64,000 nucleotides of DNA, from assembly GCA_030248065.1 (NCBI GenBank), contig JASAMV010004444.1, positions 58,897 to 122,896 on the forward strand, given 5' to 3'. Within the stretch, counting starts at the first letter, position 1; each line of letters begins with the position of its first letter. Under the pieces are notes generated by a model that saw nothing but the letters and a program-made list of their open reading frames with translations, did not search any database and was not told the DNA's origin. This document shows, piece after piece, positions 47,601-59,764 of the stretch. A program made the translations under genes and the position numbers. The DNA comes from Rhynchonema sp. JSB1_4 (taxonomy: Eukaryota > Nematoda > Chromadorea > Monhysterida > Xyalidae).

Positions 47601-48545
47601 CAAGCCGGACCGACTTTGTTGACACCTGTGCTTCTAATAAACATCAGAAAATGTCGAGGAAAGAATGAATAACGACTACTTGAACGATAACTCGGAATCA
47701 TACGGCTTCTGGAAATACAGTTCTCCTCCTGTTATCGACCGACTTTATGGGTGGCATTTTCGAAACGGTGTAAAGCTCAGTTGGGTGTAAAGGTCGGTGT
47801 AAGCTCGGTCGAAAGCTCAGTCGGTGTCAGCTCGGTGTAAACATGAAACATTCCACGTTAACAGCAGGCAATGTTTCATGTTTACACCGAGCTGACACCG
47901 ACCGAGCTTTCGATTGAGCTTACACCGACCTTTACACCCAACTCACCTTTACACTGTTTCGAAAATATCACCCTTCGACCGATTCTAAGGCCCGAGACAT
48001 TGCCAAAATTAAAAAATTGTTTTTTGTGTAAAAACGCGAAATTTTGACGGGCTCTAAACCATTCTTCGTAACACTTTTGCCAAGAGCCGCCGTGTAGTCA
48101 AAACTTTTGCTTCTCAGAACCATTTCAAAAACCAACAGAAAAGTCGGTCCGAAAAAAAACGGGCCGGGACAGGCCGAGTGCAACCAGGTCGGGCCGTCCT
48201 GACTCGGCCTATTGACACCTCTCATTCGAAGGACCGAAGGTTTCAAACGGTTCCAACTGACACAAAATGGGATTATGTTGCAGATACAAGACCAAGAAGA
48301 CGCTGCACGACAAGGGTCTGAACCCAGCCATGTTGCACCCAGCGCCACCAGCTATCAGTTCAGCCTCACGCCGCATCCACATGCCCAGCATGTTGGCTGC
48401 TGCTGCGGTTGGGGGCAAGCCCGGCGCAGATGGGTCCTCTGGACCAGTGGGTTTCTTGGCAGGATCCCCTCAGACCGCAAGGCTGACCACCCTGAACAAT
48501 GCTGCGGCCGCTGGACAGTATTACATGCCGACCACTTGGTGGTGA
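44632..48545 (+). CDS. NK2-class homeobox transcription factor, 7 exons, 480 aa
   Basis: This is a DNA-binding developmental regulator. Exons: 44632-45019, 45326-45562, 46334-46560, 46853-46969, 47097-47180, 47269-47396, 48284-48545, all in phase. The N-terminus is rich in Gln, Ser and Ala; the middle is Pro, Gly, Tyr and Ala rich. The homeodomain (about 342-401) is split over the last three exons. It has Phe8, YLSAPERE in helix 1-2, and WFQNHRYK in helix 3; Tyr54 in QNHRYK marks the NK2 class (Nkx2, ceh-22/24/27 group). A basic RRKKRKRR run precedes it. Helix 3 ends [10 protein letters not shown]. No N-terminal TN (eh1-like) motif is clear. The ATG at 44632 is the first in frame; one AGY-rich alternative frame overlaps but has no conserved content. 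The largest intron is 887 bp and contains two foldbacks. The exact orthologue is not assigned. Confidence 0.94.
45615..45999. mobile_element. hAT-like MITE in NK2 intron 2
   Basis: The ends are CAGTGGCGGATACAGC and, inverted, CACTAGCGGATCCAGG (12 of 16 match). The flanking octamers are CCCTGGGA (45607-45614) and CACTGGGA (46000-46007), a 7/8 match consistent with an aged 8-bp hAT duplication. The interior is 385 bp with no transposase. It lies between coding exons 2 and 3. Confidence 0.8.
47450..47736. repeat. Foldback 1 in NK2 intron 6
   Basis: The arms 47450-47586 and 47604-47736 are reverse complements over about 133 bp with few mismatches and a 17-base loop (CCACAGTGTCGAACCAA). Transcribed as intron RNA it would form a very long hairpin. 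The near identity of the arms implies recent origin. Confidence 0.9.
47748..47973. repeat. Foldback 2 in NK2 intron 6
   Basis: The arms 47748-47852 and 47870-47973 pair over about 104 bp with a 17-base loop. Each arm contains the internal repeat GGTCGGTGTAAGCTC / GTCGGTGTCAGCTCGGTGTAAA. It begins 12 bases after foldback 1. CGACCGA(C/T)T occurs just outside on both sides. Confidence 0.9.
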
Positions 48546-51500
48546 ATCGGTATTCTCGGGGCTTGAGAAGTACATTTTGGGACCCGTTGTTGATATCAAA
48601 GTTCATGGTAATTTTTCTGATCAGCACCTTTGCGTGACAACAATATTGTGTCAATTATTAGTTTTGATTTGCATCTACGTATCGTTGTTGAATATTATCG
48701 TCATACCATTGTGCTTTTGCGCTACTATAGTATAACCCTAGATTGGACTACGGCGGTTGCTGGTTCGTGACCTGATCATCAAAATTGTGATCAACATTTT
48801 ATTATTAAGCAACGCACGTTTTCATACGCGTGTTATCACAGAGTGTTTCAATTTATGTGTCTCTAAATTTTGAGCAATTGTACCGCTGTACCGTACCTAC
48901 GTACATGATCATAAAAATTATGCACATCATTGAGTGTGGTTTACTGTGGCGTGCGCCTCACTTGACCTCTGTGCAAAACAAAAGTGACGGTAAACAAAAT
49001 AAACTAATCACCGCATGATACAAGGTCATGAGAATCTGATTGTCGTTTAATTCAGTCGACAAAGTATGTAGGTATGACCGAACCATATTCCTGATTGCAA
49101 TCTGTCTGCCCGCGCAATGGTCTGTTCCCAAGGATACTTGAGCTAAAATACCAGCGGAGTGCGAAAGATGCACCTTGAGTTCATAATCAACATTATTGAT
49201 TTATCGACAATAATCAATTAGGCATTGATTTAGTGTTTTTTGTGACCGTAAACATAAAATGGGCGATTAAGCTGAAACACCGAAATTGAGTTCAACAAAC
49301 GGCCACAATTTGGTAATGGAAGGGTCAATAACGATATGATTTGCCTTGTGTAATGGAAGGGTAACCGTGACATCAATCAAGTGCGTGTCATCATTCGGTG
49401 GTATCATGTCTGGTTCCCGGTTGACAACACAATTCCAAAACGATCCAGTGATGAAGACCCACTTAGCGACCCACTTGAGCACACCAGCAGTCACATGCAC
49501 TCAAACTGTGCGTTGTGTTCTGTGTGACGGGCCAAACAGCTAAAAGGCACTCAATAATGAGGCAGTTTCACACGTTTTTGTGCGAAACTGAAAGTGGGTA
49601 AACATTGAGATGGCTGCTTCTGTTGAACCAACATTGCTTGAGCACTTGACATTATTAACAGCTAATAGATGTTAGCACACATACGGTATGTATACATATG
49701 CCACTCGCGTCATGACCTTGTGTAAGCCATTGCTGTTTCCTTCACTTCATCACCCAAGCTTTGACCATCTAGTCAAACAAAACTTGCGCAATTTCGTGTG
49801 GGACTGATATTTCGACATGGTCGTTCTTGAGGGAGACTCTGTGGACAGGTTTGGCAACCAAAGCTAACAATCGGCTTTCGTACATCATTTTGCACCGTAA
49901 CCCAGGCCTGTCAAATAAATATTGTACCACTGTGGCTCTCACTTGGCACACAAGGGCTTCCTTCTATATCTGTATACTTCACCAAAGAAGGGACACAAGA
50001 GAATAACAGGGCGCGCGAACAAAGAGAAAAAATATTATTGGAGAGACAGCAGCTTATTTGCATAAACCCACAATTGAATGCAATAAAGAGAGAATCATAT
50101 TTTGCTGCGTGTGCCTACTACGTGTTGATATTATATCGGTTACTATATATCGGCACGACCATTAACAGATTATAATAATATTTCGGGGACTGTGTGTTTG
50201 TTGTGGTGTTAAGATGCCGCAGGTGGTCTTTGTCATGGGAGGGGCACTTAGGCGGTTCGGGATACTCTGGGCGTTATGAGAGATTGAATACCGGCGTTCG
50301 ATATGGTAGATCCCCAAATGAACCAATTCCATCCATTTTTTCGGGTAATTAGCGCTCCGATCAAAGGTGCCATCATTAAGATAAGGACGGTTCTAATTGG
50401 AAGCAACACTTCAATTATTATGCTGATTGCGGTTTCGTCTCAAGATGCCGACCCTTGGGCGCAACTGAGGGCACTCTTCTGGATGCAACAGGCACGTGGC
50501 GCCTTGAAGAAGCCTGTTGTGAAACAGGGAAGTTATATTATACGGTGCAGTAAGCATATGGTTTTTATCTCATAATTGTTGTGAAACAGGGAAGTTATAT
50601 TATACGGTGCAGTAAACATACGGTTTTTTATCGCATAATCAATGTGTTTAGGCTTAGCGGCTCGGCGCCGCTTTCGGAATCTCTAAGTTTGAGATCGTCA
50701 TGTTTCTTATGAAACCAGTCATCCCAAGTTCAGGCAAGGTCTGCCGTTGCCCCAGCCGATATGCCAGGACACGTTGTTCTCCAAATACATATTATATACA
50801 TGTCAAGCCTCATCGTGTCAGGGCATCTAAAGAAAGGCAGCAAAAAGCTGGTGCATTATTGCATTTTGTTGCACACAGTTTGCATGCCCGGCCTAAAAAC
50901 GGATTTTCGAATGTTCTGCATTAAGGTACTGAAAACCTTAAGGAACAGCACCCGCAATTTCTTGGTGCCATCACCATGCTGCTGCTCAACACAGCTGTAC
51001 AAGACCGTCTGAGAAAAGGCGAATTAAAGGCCCCCCGAAAGTGCAAACAAACACTGCAAGTCAGCAATATTATGATAATTTTAATTCATTTCTTGCACAT
51101 GGAGGAGCGATGACTTCTGTTGCGCGCTCAGTCACTGTGTAAACAGACAATAAAACTACCGTAGCCATTTCGCATATTCGTTGTCTTGTGTGAATATAAG
51201 ACGTCTCGAACCAAATTTCATTAATCTTTGCACTAAAATCTGGGACGAAAGTGAAATAAAGGTGAAAATTGGCCCTGGCTTGTCATCCAAATACTCAAAA
51301 ACAACATTTTGTCCCATGTTTCCCTGAGCAGAAGATTCAGCAAAATATAAATTGATCAGAAGAGCACAACGCTCCAGAGCGCTCTTCTGCCATCGTAAAA
51401 CTGGTGCATTCTTCGTATCATATATTGGATTTGTCCTTCATTCCAAAGAAAGTAAACAGTGATAATGACGCGTGGAGGGCTTCTGCTGGGTTTCGATTGA

Positions 51501-53309
51501 AAATAAAACATCAATAAGAAGAAGAACTACCGTAGTCCGAGCTACAGTAACCTGCCTGCAGCTAGTTGTACCTAAGTGGCAAAATCTTCTCGTTCAAGTG
51601 ATACCCAATCCACAAGACCATTATCTCTCAGTCTGGTCTCTTCAAACAAAACAAAAGGGACAGTTTGTTTGAGCCACTAAGTTGGACTGGAGTTTACGGA
51701 TTGCAACCCCTATCGTTTGTGATTTTAAATCGACTTGTGGGAGGCACATAAAGGTTTCAGATTGGGAAAACAAGGCAGACCCAAACATCTTGAACGAAAC
51801 CTGATCGTTCAACCCTCTAAGCTCCAGGCAGGTGAACCAGGTACCTATATGCAGACCTTGGCGCTTGAAACCCCTTTTTCACGTTCAATTAGTGGCTTTG
51901 TTTATCCAACAACGATACAAACGGGTATACGGTAACAAGGTGCAGGTAACAAAAATATTGTCGCATGGGTTGCGAAGCGGATTTGGGGCGAATCTCAGCG
52001 ATCCCTGGAACAAAATAAAGTACAAAAAATGCAGCATTACGTCTGTACCCTTACGGTAATTTAAAACATTAGAATTACCATAGAATATCAAATCTATACC
52101 AAACTATAATATCGTTGACCTTTGTTGCCATTTTTGGTTCTAAAGAACAGGGGTCTCTATCACTGTCACAGAATTCCGTATCCGCTGCCGACTTGCTGAG
52201 ATGCACTTGCTTTTAACAAGCATCTGTGTTGAACAACAGGTACCGAACAGACACGTTTCCTATTTTGTTCCTCTCTTTCTTTTTAAAACCAAAATATTTG
52301 TTTAGTCAACGGATTAGAGCCTCGGCTGTGCAGCCCGCTTTCTATGTATCTAGGTACAGTATGTAGCTACCACGTGATGTACATTTCCTTGTTCCACACA
52401 ACAATTGTTTCCCAAAAAACCATTTGTACGAAACCCACTGTTCTCGGTACCGCGGCGTTCGTTTCCGGCTAGGTTCGTCCCCTGTTGCTGTTTTGTGGTC
52501 GCTGAAAGCCGTGTCTTATCGAACAAAAACGTCTATAGTTACAAAAATGAAATAAACAAAAAGTTGACAGAACATACAAACAGAGCAAATGAACGTGAAG
52601 AACGAATTTGTGCACTGGTGCGGTTTCTGGTCGAAACTGATTCACGGAAATATTTCCGTGATTATTTTTGAGAAGAGCGGTGTGCTCGGAAAAACGTATG
52701 TAGATGTGACCAACGAAACCCAACGCGGATATAAATCAATCACAAAATAAACGGCCCCGTTCAGGCGATTATGATGTGACACTGTTCGTCAGCCACGCCG
52801 ACTGCCCACAAACATCGTTGGTCTCACGATCGTTGCAGTCAACTGCACCACTGATGGCGCTGCAGACAAGAGACATACTAGACACGTGGGTATAAAGGGC
52901 GAACGAGGGAACCACGGTGTAAATATACAATGGCCCTGGACGGGAACAAAATTCTAGTGAGTTGACATGAGGCGGACTGAAGCGTATAGGTTGGATGGAT
53001 GGCTCGATAACGTCGACGTTCACACAACAGGCTATGGTTTCTTCTGTATATAAGTGCTTCTAATGAAAAACAAAGGTTTCTGTACCGATGGGGCATTTTG
53101 TTCAGATTGTACGTCAGCAATAGTCGAATAGAACCAGTGCGTGATGCTGGCGTACACAGTGCACTCGACTCGACATAGCTCCTTCCTGGCACACATGGTC
53201 CATTTGGCAATGTTCCAAAGGCAGTACGATGCTGAACACGCTCTGCAGGTTTATCAGATTGTATAATACTACACATTTCCAATTTTGCAAAAATATTTCA
53301 ATGGATTAT
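48546..53309. other. Intergenic, no certain gene
   Basis: Downstream of the homeobox stop. On the minus strand two open stretches (49267-49500 and 49769-49951) read like protein but I could not join them or name a family. A 62-bp tandem duplication lies at 50515-50639. Otherwise I see TACATA tracts and nothing else I can support. Confidence 0.45.
50515..50639 (+). repeat. Tandem duplication, 62-bp period
   Basis: TGTTGTGAAACAGGGAAGTT… occurs twice head to tail (50515-50576 and 50577-50639) with a handful of mismatches near the end of the unit. Function unknown. Confidence 0.92.
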
Positions 53310-53886
53310 TGCAGGGTTGCCACCTGACACTTCCGCATTTCCAAATGGACGCACGCATTTGTTGCTGGCGCTCGACACTTTTGACTCAGAAAATGCTTCG
53401 CATCGACTTCTGTCCAATCAATTTGAAGCACTGGTCATCTCTGTGCGTGCCCTGTCCATCCGTGTTTCTTGGAACGCACGATCGCATCCGGTACCTCCAT
53501 GGCAAAAACGGTCAACTTCACATGATGAAACGAATAAATAGAAAAGCCAGTAATAAGTCAGCGTTGCGTTGAATGTTTAGGAGATTTGATTCAACCGTAG
53601 GGCTAAAAGGATTTTTCACGGTTCCGTAGATTATCATTCTTTGTATGTCCGAAAACGTTTTGATTATTGCAGCAACGATCGGCTCAATGAGCAATTGGCC
53701 ACAGTTCATATCGGACGCCACCTGTTCTATTGATTATGTTGAATTTATCCAATCCATTCAATTCGCCGAATCGACCGTCTCGTTCGCTGGTGCACATTGA
53801 ATGTGTTCGAATATGGCTGCCTCCGGGTGGGGTGCTCCTATTCAAATTCGGTGATGATCTTTGTGTTGGTGCTGTGCTCAAATGAA
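53310..53886 (+). pseudogene. Exon-like segments, possible gene fragment
   Basis: After an acceptor-like TTATTGCAG at about 53313 a frame reads LPPDTSAFPNGRTHLLLALD and on to about 53510. A second TTATTGCAG at about 53673 leads to segments that are open in two frames. I could not find a start, a consistent phase through the second part, or a family. It may be a decayed gene, an exon pair of an unrecognised gene, or chance. Confidence 0.28.
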
Positions 53887-54435
53887 AGATTTGAATAAAA
53901 TGCTTGAAATAAAATTTGAACAAGACCGTATGTATTTGTTTTCCAGATTGCTTATGTCAAGTTGTCAAGTTCCCTTCGCAAATGATTGTTTTTGAAGAAA
54001 GCAGAGACTGAATGACTCACTCGTTTTGCAAACCGCTGAGCAAGTAGACGTCACACGACACGTTACACTTCCATTCATACAGGCTGTGCACATAAACAAG
54101 CAAGCAGCAGTTGCACTTGCGTGCGAGCACGCAACAGCGACAAACTTTATGTCAGGCAAAGTTTTTATCAGCCAAACGTGTGCGTTGGCTTTTTGGTGAA
54201 AATGTTTGAGCGTGTGTATACGAACAAACAGTACATCTAACAGTGTGAACTGTGCGGGCCAAAATAAAATTTGCTTTAAAAACATAGAAAAGTACAACAT
54301 GTACGTACACGGTACACACCAGCCAATTCTTTAGCTCATGGTTTTGTGCACTTTGTATTACGTACAAACAGAACCTACGTATATGCATGCATTTGATCAG
54401 CTATTCACTTAATTTTCGTTAATTAAGCGACTGCA
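53887..54435. other. 5' flank of the F-box-like gene
   Basis: No exon seen. AT-rich with TACGTA runs. Confidence 0.4.
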
Positions 54436-57194
54436 ATGGCCGATTGGCAAACAGATTGCACGATTCCACCTAAACTCTGGAATCTGCTGGGCCCGCTGGT
54501 TTTTTCCAAACTGGACGTGCGAGACAAGAAACGGCTGACTCTGGTTTGCAAAGGTTCATACTCATCAATACTCATTTTTACATTTATTATTCTTTAATAT
54601 TCTTTATGAAGTTGATTCGAGCCGGAGTCCGTTTTTCAGGTTTCCACTCGCAAATGAACACGCGTGCTTCGTGGCGCAACGTGCACAGCGCGACCATCAG
54701 CGACACGCAGCCTTATGTTCGATTGGACAACATGTATGAATGCGGAAGGGATGCATATCGCAGAGCGCACACTCAACAGGTCAGTGCTTTTCATTTTGCG
54801 ATTTTGACAAAAATAAATAATAGTTTCTCTCTTTGGTTATAAAAAATCCAGGAGGGTGATGTTCCCGTGTTCGAATGCGATCAATGGGAGGTGTCGGTGG
54901 GCCGTTTGTTCGATCTCTGTGGCAACTTACGGCTGTTGCAGATGTTTCTGGTGCGTAAACTGAAAAACTCACGGCACATAGTATTGTGCGACGGTGCAGT
55001 CCCGGGGCACATGTTCAGGCCCGACCGATTCAGGCCCGGCTGGAGCCTAAGCCTATAAATGAGTCAAATATGCTGGGCCTGAATCGGCCGAACCTGAAAA
55101 ACTGGACCTGAAGAGGTCGGGCCTAAACTTCCGGGCCTGAAAAGTTACGGGATACACGCTAACATACAATATTTGGGAGGTTTTTTTCAAAACGCATTGC
55201 TTGATCCGCAAAGCGCACACAGCCTGCAGCACAACTGGGGGTCACATTGTCGCTGTTCATGTAACACGCGCTTGTGCTTTACGAATCATAGGCAACTCGT
55301 TCGGAATATTTCCCTTATGCATACAATATGTGCCATGCACATGTGTATCGTATAACTTTTCCTAAATAACCACAAACGCTTGCACAGGTTCACGACGAGG
55401 CGCACTACGCATTCCTGCTAGATCGAAATCTTGCCAGTTCCAAACTCGGCACAATCGCCCTGATATTGCCACATCAGACACGATCGGCCTACGGGCCCTC
55501 CTATCATTTCGGTCCGTTGGTGACAAATTTGGCTGCCGCGTCGCTTCAATCGGACAAGCGCTTACGCTTTGACTTTCATTTCTGGAGTGGACTGCCCAAT
55601 CAGTCACTCGGAGACGACAACTCGTATGGAATGGAACACGGACTTTTGATGGTTGCGCAAAGTGAGTGGCCGTTTTTGAATACTACCTCTTGCTGGCAAC
55701 AGGGCCGTAATTGCCTGAGGTTTGGTGTCTGAGTTTTCTTTGACTCGGTAGAATAATATTTTTATGAATACACCCATCCATGAAACCATTTTTGTGGGTT
55801 ACCATGATCCCACATCGCACCCCCTCCTCCAGCTCCTCAAATCCATCCGAATTCTGATCGTCGCAAAGTGTGCATCGGCCTTGATTTTTTCGCTCTGGCA
55901 TGATTTGATTTCTATGTTTCGATTCTGAAATCCCACACACTTACATAAATGGCCATTTTCCAGCCGCATTCGACCAGTTAGCGCAATCAATTCGCCAATC
56001 ACGTGACCTGCGTGAAACATTACAATGCTTAGACGTTACTGCTGATTTGGAGCATTCGGGCGCGTCGCTGAATCTACTGGAGCAAATGAAAACAATGTCG
56101 AGTTTCAGGTGGTTATTCTGTGAAAGCTTCGTGTTTTCACATTTTCACATGAAGTTGCTAACGCACTTCAGATCTCTAAGAATTCGATTTTGGAGAAACT
56201 CTGACGATTTGAAGAGGCTGGCTCGCATTCTGAACAGTCGCTACTCAACAGAACAGGTAGCGAGCCGGTGTTGCTTTTCTCAACAAAAAACTGCCCGTGA
56301 CCGAGCCGTTCAAGTTATGTAGCAAGCTTGACGCCATTGCCACTAAGAATCCCACATAAAGCACCTGCTGGTTATAATACACCAAAGTTGAGCTTTACAA
56401 CATATCAGAGTGCTTGAAACAATATTTTCAAGCATGGTAGGTCTCTGAAGATGAAGCATTCATAAAAGCCTCCATTGCCGTCGACCTCATAGTCATACCA
56501 CGGGTATTTTTTTAACTTTTTCATTGTCAGCTGTACAGTTTACACGTCACAACACACATGGTAACCGAACTGACTCCGAACTTCATAAATGAGATCACCG
56601 ACTTCAAGGCAGTTTTCGGCCAGTTGCGCGAAATTGGTCTGTACGCCTCTGACATATATTAATCATTTATTTTAAAAATATTAGTATTTTTATATGTATG
56701 TAATTGTGTTCAGGTTTTGCCGAGTCGTTCAATCCCCTCACGCTGACACACACGCAAGCACTGTCCCTCTTCATGCAACTGGCCACACATTGTCCCAAGT
56801 TGCGTCTTGTAGAACTGCGACTTCGCATTCAACCCTCCTTGACAATCAGGGATTATGCCGTCTGTATCAGGTTCGAACTGTTTTTCAATTCGTAATGAGA
56901 TTATCGAGATGCATTTAGCTTTTTAGGTACTTTTTGGCATCCCGTCAATGCACTGGACCATCCAGCATCAAACTGGACGTTTTCGACTGCGACCAAACGA
57001 TGGTACCTGAAGCGGCGCGTGGCGGCCATTTCGATTTGTGGATACATCAGATACGACAGAGTTTGCCTGACTATCAGGTTGATGATGTGGGAGTACAGCC
57101 TGACCCGGAAGGGTACTTTGATTACGATGGACTGACGATTAGCGTGAACGACATGGAATTTGTGCTCACAAATTATAAACGGGTGCGTGGCTGA
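54436..57194 (+). CDS. F-box-like protein, 9 exons, 463 aa
   Basis: Exons: 54436-54553, 54640-54779, 54852-54950, 55388-55661, 55964-56108, 56172-56256, 56531-56636, 56714-56870, 56927-57194; phases match throughout. The N-terminus (PPKLWNLLGPLVFSKLDVRDKKRLTLVCKGF) has the Leu/Pro…Leu…Val-Cys pattern of an F-box helix pair. The rest is mixed alpha/beta with Leu-rich stretches (LRLVELRLRIQPSLTI, KLDVFDC) that recall the variable C-terminal domains of expanded nematode F-box families. If so it is a substrate adaptor of an SCF ubiquitin ligase. There is no signal peptide or membrane segment. The assignment rests on the N-terminal pattern alone, so a different regulatory protein is possible. Intron 3 (54951-55387) carries an unusual GGCCTGA-rich patch. 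Confidence 0.78.
55003..55145 (+). repeat. GGGCCTGAA / TTCAGGCCCG repeats in F-box-like intron 3
   Basis: The words TTCAGGCCCG, GGGCCTGAA and CGGGCCTAA recur in both orientations within about 140 bp, giving partial self-complementarity. Similar CGGGCC-rich patches occur at 24170-24255 and 48150-48205. Confidence 0.7.
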
Positions 57195-57970
57195 TTTGAA
57201 TGGGAATGGGGTCTGCATCATCATGATCTATCATATACGAATGATGTATAGTTGAATTTGTTAAATGGTATGCGTTAAAGTCTGATTTGTTTCAGGGACA
57301 TATTGTACATGTGTGTGTATGTATGTGTGCCTGTGTGATTTACTCAACAATGTTCTGCAAAAAGCTGTACAATCAAAATTTTTGTACATACAGTACCACC
57401 AGTGTGCCACAGGAGGCACTATAAGTATACTGTACGGTATATATCGGCGATGGTTACAATGTGTACCATAACTATGTACCTATGTAGGCGCGATAATACC
57501 GATCAGGCTCGAGTACTGTACTGTACTGTATAATCAAGGCTGTGGTATCTTTGGTTGAGGAATCTGATTCACATATTCATTGTAATTTACCCAAGAATAA
57601 AATGTACAAAGAGAAAAGCCCTACCACCGCCAGCTGTAAAGCACTAGGTACACACGTTGTATGCATGACTTACATAAACGCAATCCTGGCTCTGATTTGT
57701 TAGTTGCAATGAGACGGAAGAAGGCTTACGGTGACGGTATTATCAAGGTTACCTGACGATATCACAATATACAGTACATGTGCGCATTGTGAAATATAAC
57801 AAGCTCTCTTGCGCATTGCGACCGAAGAACGGATTAGCCGTATACTCACCTGTATTTCTCATATGGTATTGACACAGTGCCCAGCTGTGGCTAAAGGTTG
57901 CGAATCACATCCTATACGTAGGTAGATGTTACAGATCCCAACCTGGCAAGTAGTAGCGTAAGCCGGGCGT

Positions 57971-58198
57971 GCCCCAACCGCGGCTGACTGCGAGCCCACT
58001 GGATCGCTATATGTCCAACACACAATTGTCTCCGATTGCGGTTGACTGCTGTGGGCCACCACACACAAAATGAGCCACCGCAGTCAACTGCAGTCGGGCG
58101 CAGTTGACCCCGGTCGGGCCCTGGTTGGTATACCTTGCGTATGAAACATATAGTGGTCCGGTGGGCTTGCGTTTGACCGCAGTCAACCGCGGTTGGGC
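57971..58198. mobile_element. Inverted-repeat element, about 228 bp
   Basis: GCCCCAACCGCGGCTGACTG at the left recurs inverted at the right (CAGTCAACCGCGGTTGGGC). The match continues inward through GCCCAC(T/C)GGA and CTATATGT for about 55 bp with gaps. The centre is rich in CAGTTGAC / GTCAACTG words. Fragments with the same words occur at 2000-2130. MITE-like; no frame. Confidence 0.65.
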
Positions 58199-58230
58199 AA
58201 AAAATCCTGCGCCCGATGGTCCGGGGACAG

Positions 58231-58380
58231 TTCCTCGCGCTGCGACTTTTCCATGCCTGTGTCAATTCCTCGCGTGGGAAAGTTCCTCACGTGAAGCCAG
58301 ATTCTCCTCGCGCTGCGACTTTTCCTCGCGTGTGCTACCGTACCTGGACAGATTGACCCCAGGACACTTCCTCGCGTGCG
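58231..58380 (+). repeat. Degenerate TTCCTCGCG array
   Basis: TTCCTCGCG or TCCTCGCG occurs about five times in 150 bp, with longer units TTCCTCGCGCTGCGACTTTTCC repeated. A related array in the opposite orientation lies at 60457-60550. Confidence 0.8.
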
Positions 58381-58763
58381 TGAGCGGTGACCAAGGGCAA
58401 CCAACCCATCAGTATTTCGATTAATGGATTGTTGCGTATGTATATGCTGGTTCAATATTAACTGTTTTGTTTATTCCACAGTTATTTGCTCAAATTAAAA
58501 AGAACCGATTGAAACTTCGATACAACATTTTGCAACATAACCAGAATACAACACGTGTACAATATATGTACATGTACACAAAATATAAAAAACCAACATT
58601 TGACACGATACACTGGAGAAACACAAAATAAAGCAAACCGATCATATCATTGATACCCAAGATAAAGCAAAGAGACAGACTAAGGGGAGAGCAAAACAAA
58701 ACACAATGAAAGGAAGATAACGAAAATGAAACAATATAGTGGTGGAAAATGAAAATGCAACAA

Positions 58764-59764
58764 TCACATAGTGGACAAATAAGAGAAATCATGATTTGGC
58801 GTATCGTATGACAGTACTGGATTCAAGTACCTAGCATCAAACGACAGGGCGGATTCAGATTCATGCTGATTGGACGTTGCACTGAAGAGGTCAACATTGC
58901 TGTGGCCTTCAATCGGAGTGCTTGTGCCCTGTAAATGTAAGGAAGAGAGCTCAAGCATCTCGACTCAGTCCATCTGTTTGCACAACGGTGCAGTGACGTT
59001 TGGATTTCAGATACGCTCATCCAGCAATGAATATGATAACACGAAATCCAAACTAATGGAACAAACCGGCAAAATGGACTGCGTCGTATTAGCGCCGTGC
59101 AACTTGATAGTCGTGCATGACCCATCTGGTCCAGGCGGTGGCAGTGCGCTCAGATTGGGGCCAGGTGGGGGAGTAGACGGGCCGGGTGGGGGCTTCTGTC
59201 TGCTCACAACCGCAACCTCCTTTTGTTTGAACGTGCAAGAATGTGGATTTCCCTGTTTGTCGTGCTCCGGGTAATCGGGGTCGGTGTCCACGAATCGTCC
59301 ATTTTTGACCGACACCCTAGCGATCTTCAGATTCTTGTAGTCTTGTTTGTTCTTCTTCGGATCAATCGCTTTCTGTTTCTGAAAACAAATGAAGATGAAA
59401 GGTATGGAACACAAGACAAGACATGACACATGACCACAAGAACGACCATGCCAAAAATGGTAATCAATGCTCAGTGTCACCTTATAATCTACTCACTTCT
59501 GTCGATGGGCATGATAACAGCGCTAAACTAGTCAAAGAATCCAATCACAACCGTACCCAATGTGCTTTCTCACATCCAAGACATGCACAGCGTTGCGTTC
59601 CAATCTTGTACGTGTTCCTGACTGCGAATTCGTACACAACGTCACGATGCCGGGCTGAGTGAAACGGGAAAATTGTTGCGTCTTTTCTGACATTCAAATG
59701 GTCCGGGATCGCTGGACCGAAGTCTCTGCCCTTGCTACGGGCTTGTGTTCCGAACATTCCAATG
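58764..59764 (-). CDS. Zinc-cluster-like protein, 3' exons of a partial gene
   Basis: Three exons join in phase: 59764-59557, 59378-59067, 58928-58764 (stop). The first ends with Cys residues in RCACLGC; the second carries NPHSC, giving a C-x-C-x2-C…H-x-C set that recalls FLYWCH-type or related DNA-binding zinc clusters. A Pro-rich linker (PPPGPSTPPPGPN) and an acidic, Ser-rich tail ending SYLSTM follow. The first exon starts with one base of a split codon, so at least one 5' exon lies upstream. A Met-led acidic frame at about 60028-59950 is a candidate, but its phase does not fit with an obvious donor. The family call is tentative; the splice pattern and residue bias make a real gene likely. 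Confidence 0.55.

Larger units (their letters stand above)
57195..58763. other. Intergenic with repeats
   Basis: This contains TACATA-type tracts, an inverted-repeat element at 57971-58198 and a short-unit array at 58231-58380. Past 58.4 kb the sequence is the AT-rich 3' flank of the minus-strand gene that stops at 58764. No other gene was seen. Confidence 0.5.

Noticed and set aside
49267..49951. Two protein-like minus-strand frames
   Set aside because: Could not be joined with good borders and phases, and no family was recognised; left as intergenic.
58490..58792. 100-codon hydrophobic minus-strand frame
   Set aside because: Composition effect of an AT-rich 3' flank overlapping the end of the zinc-cluster-like gene.
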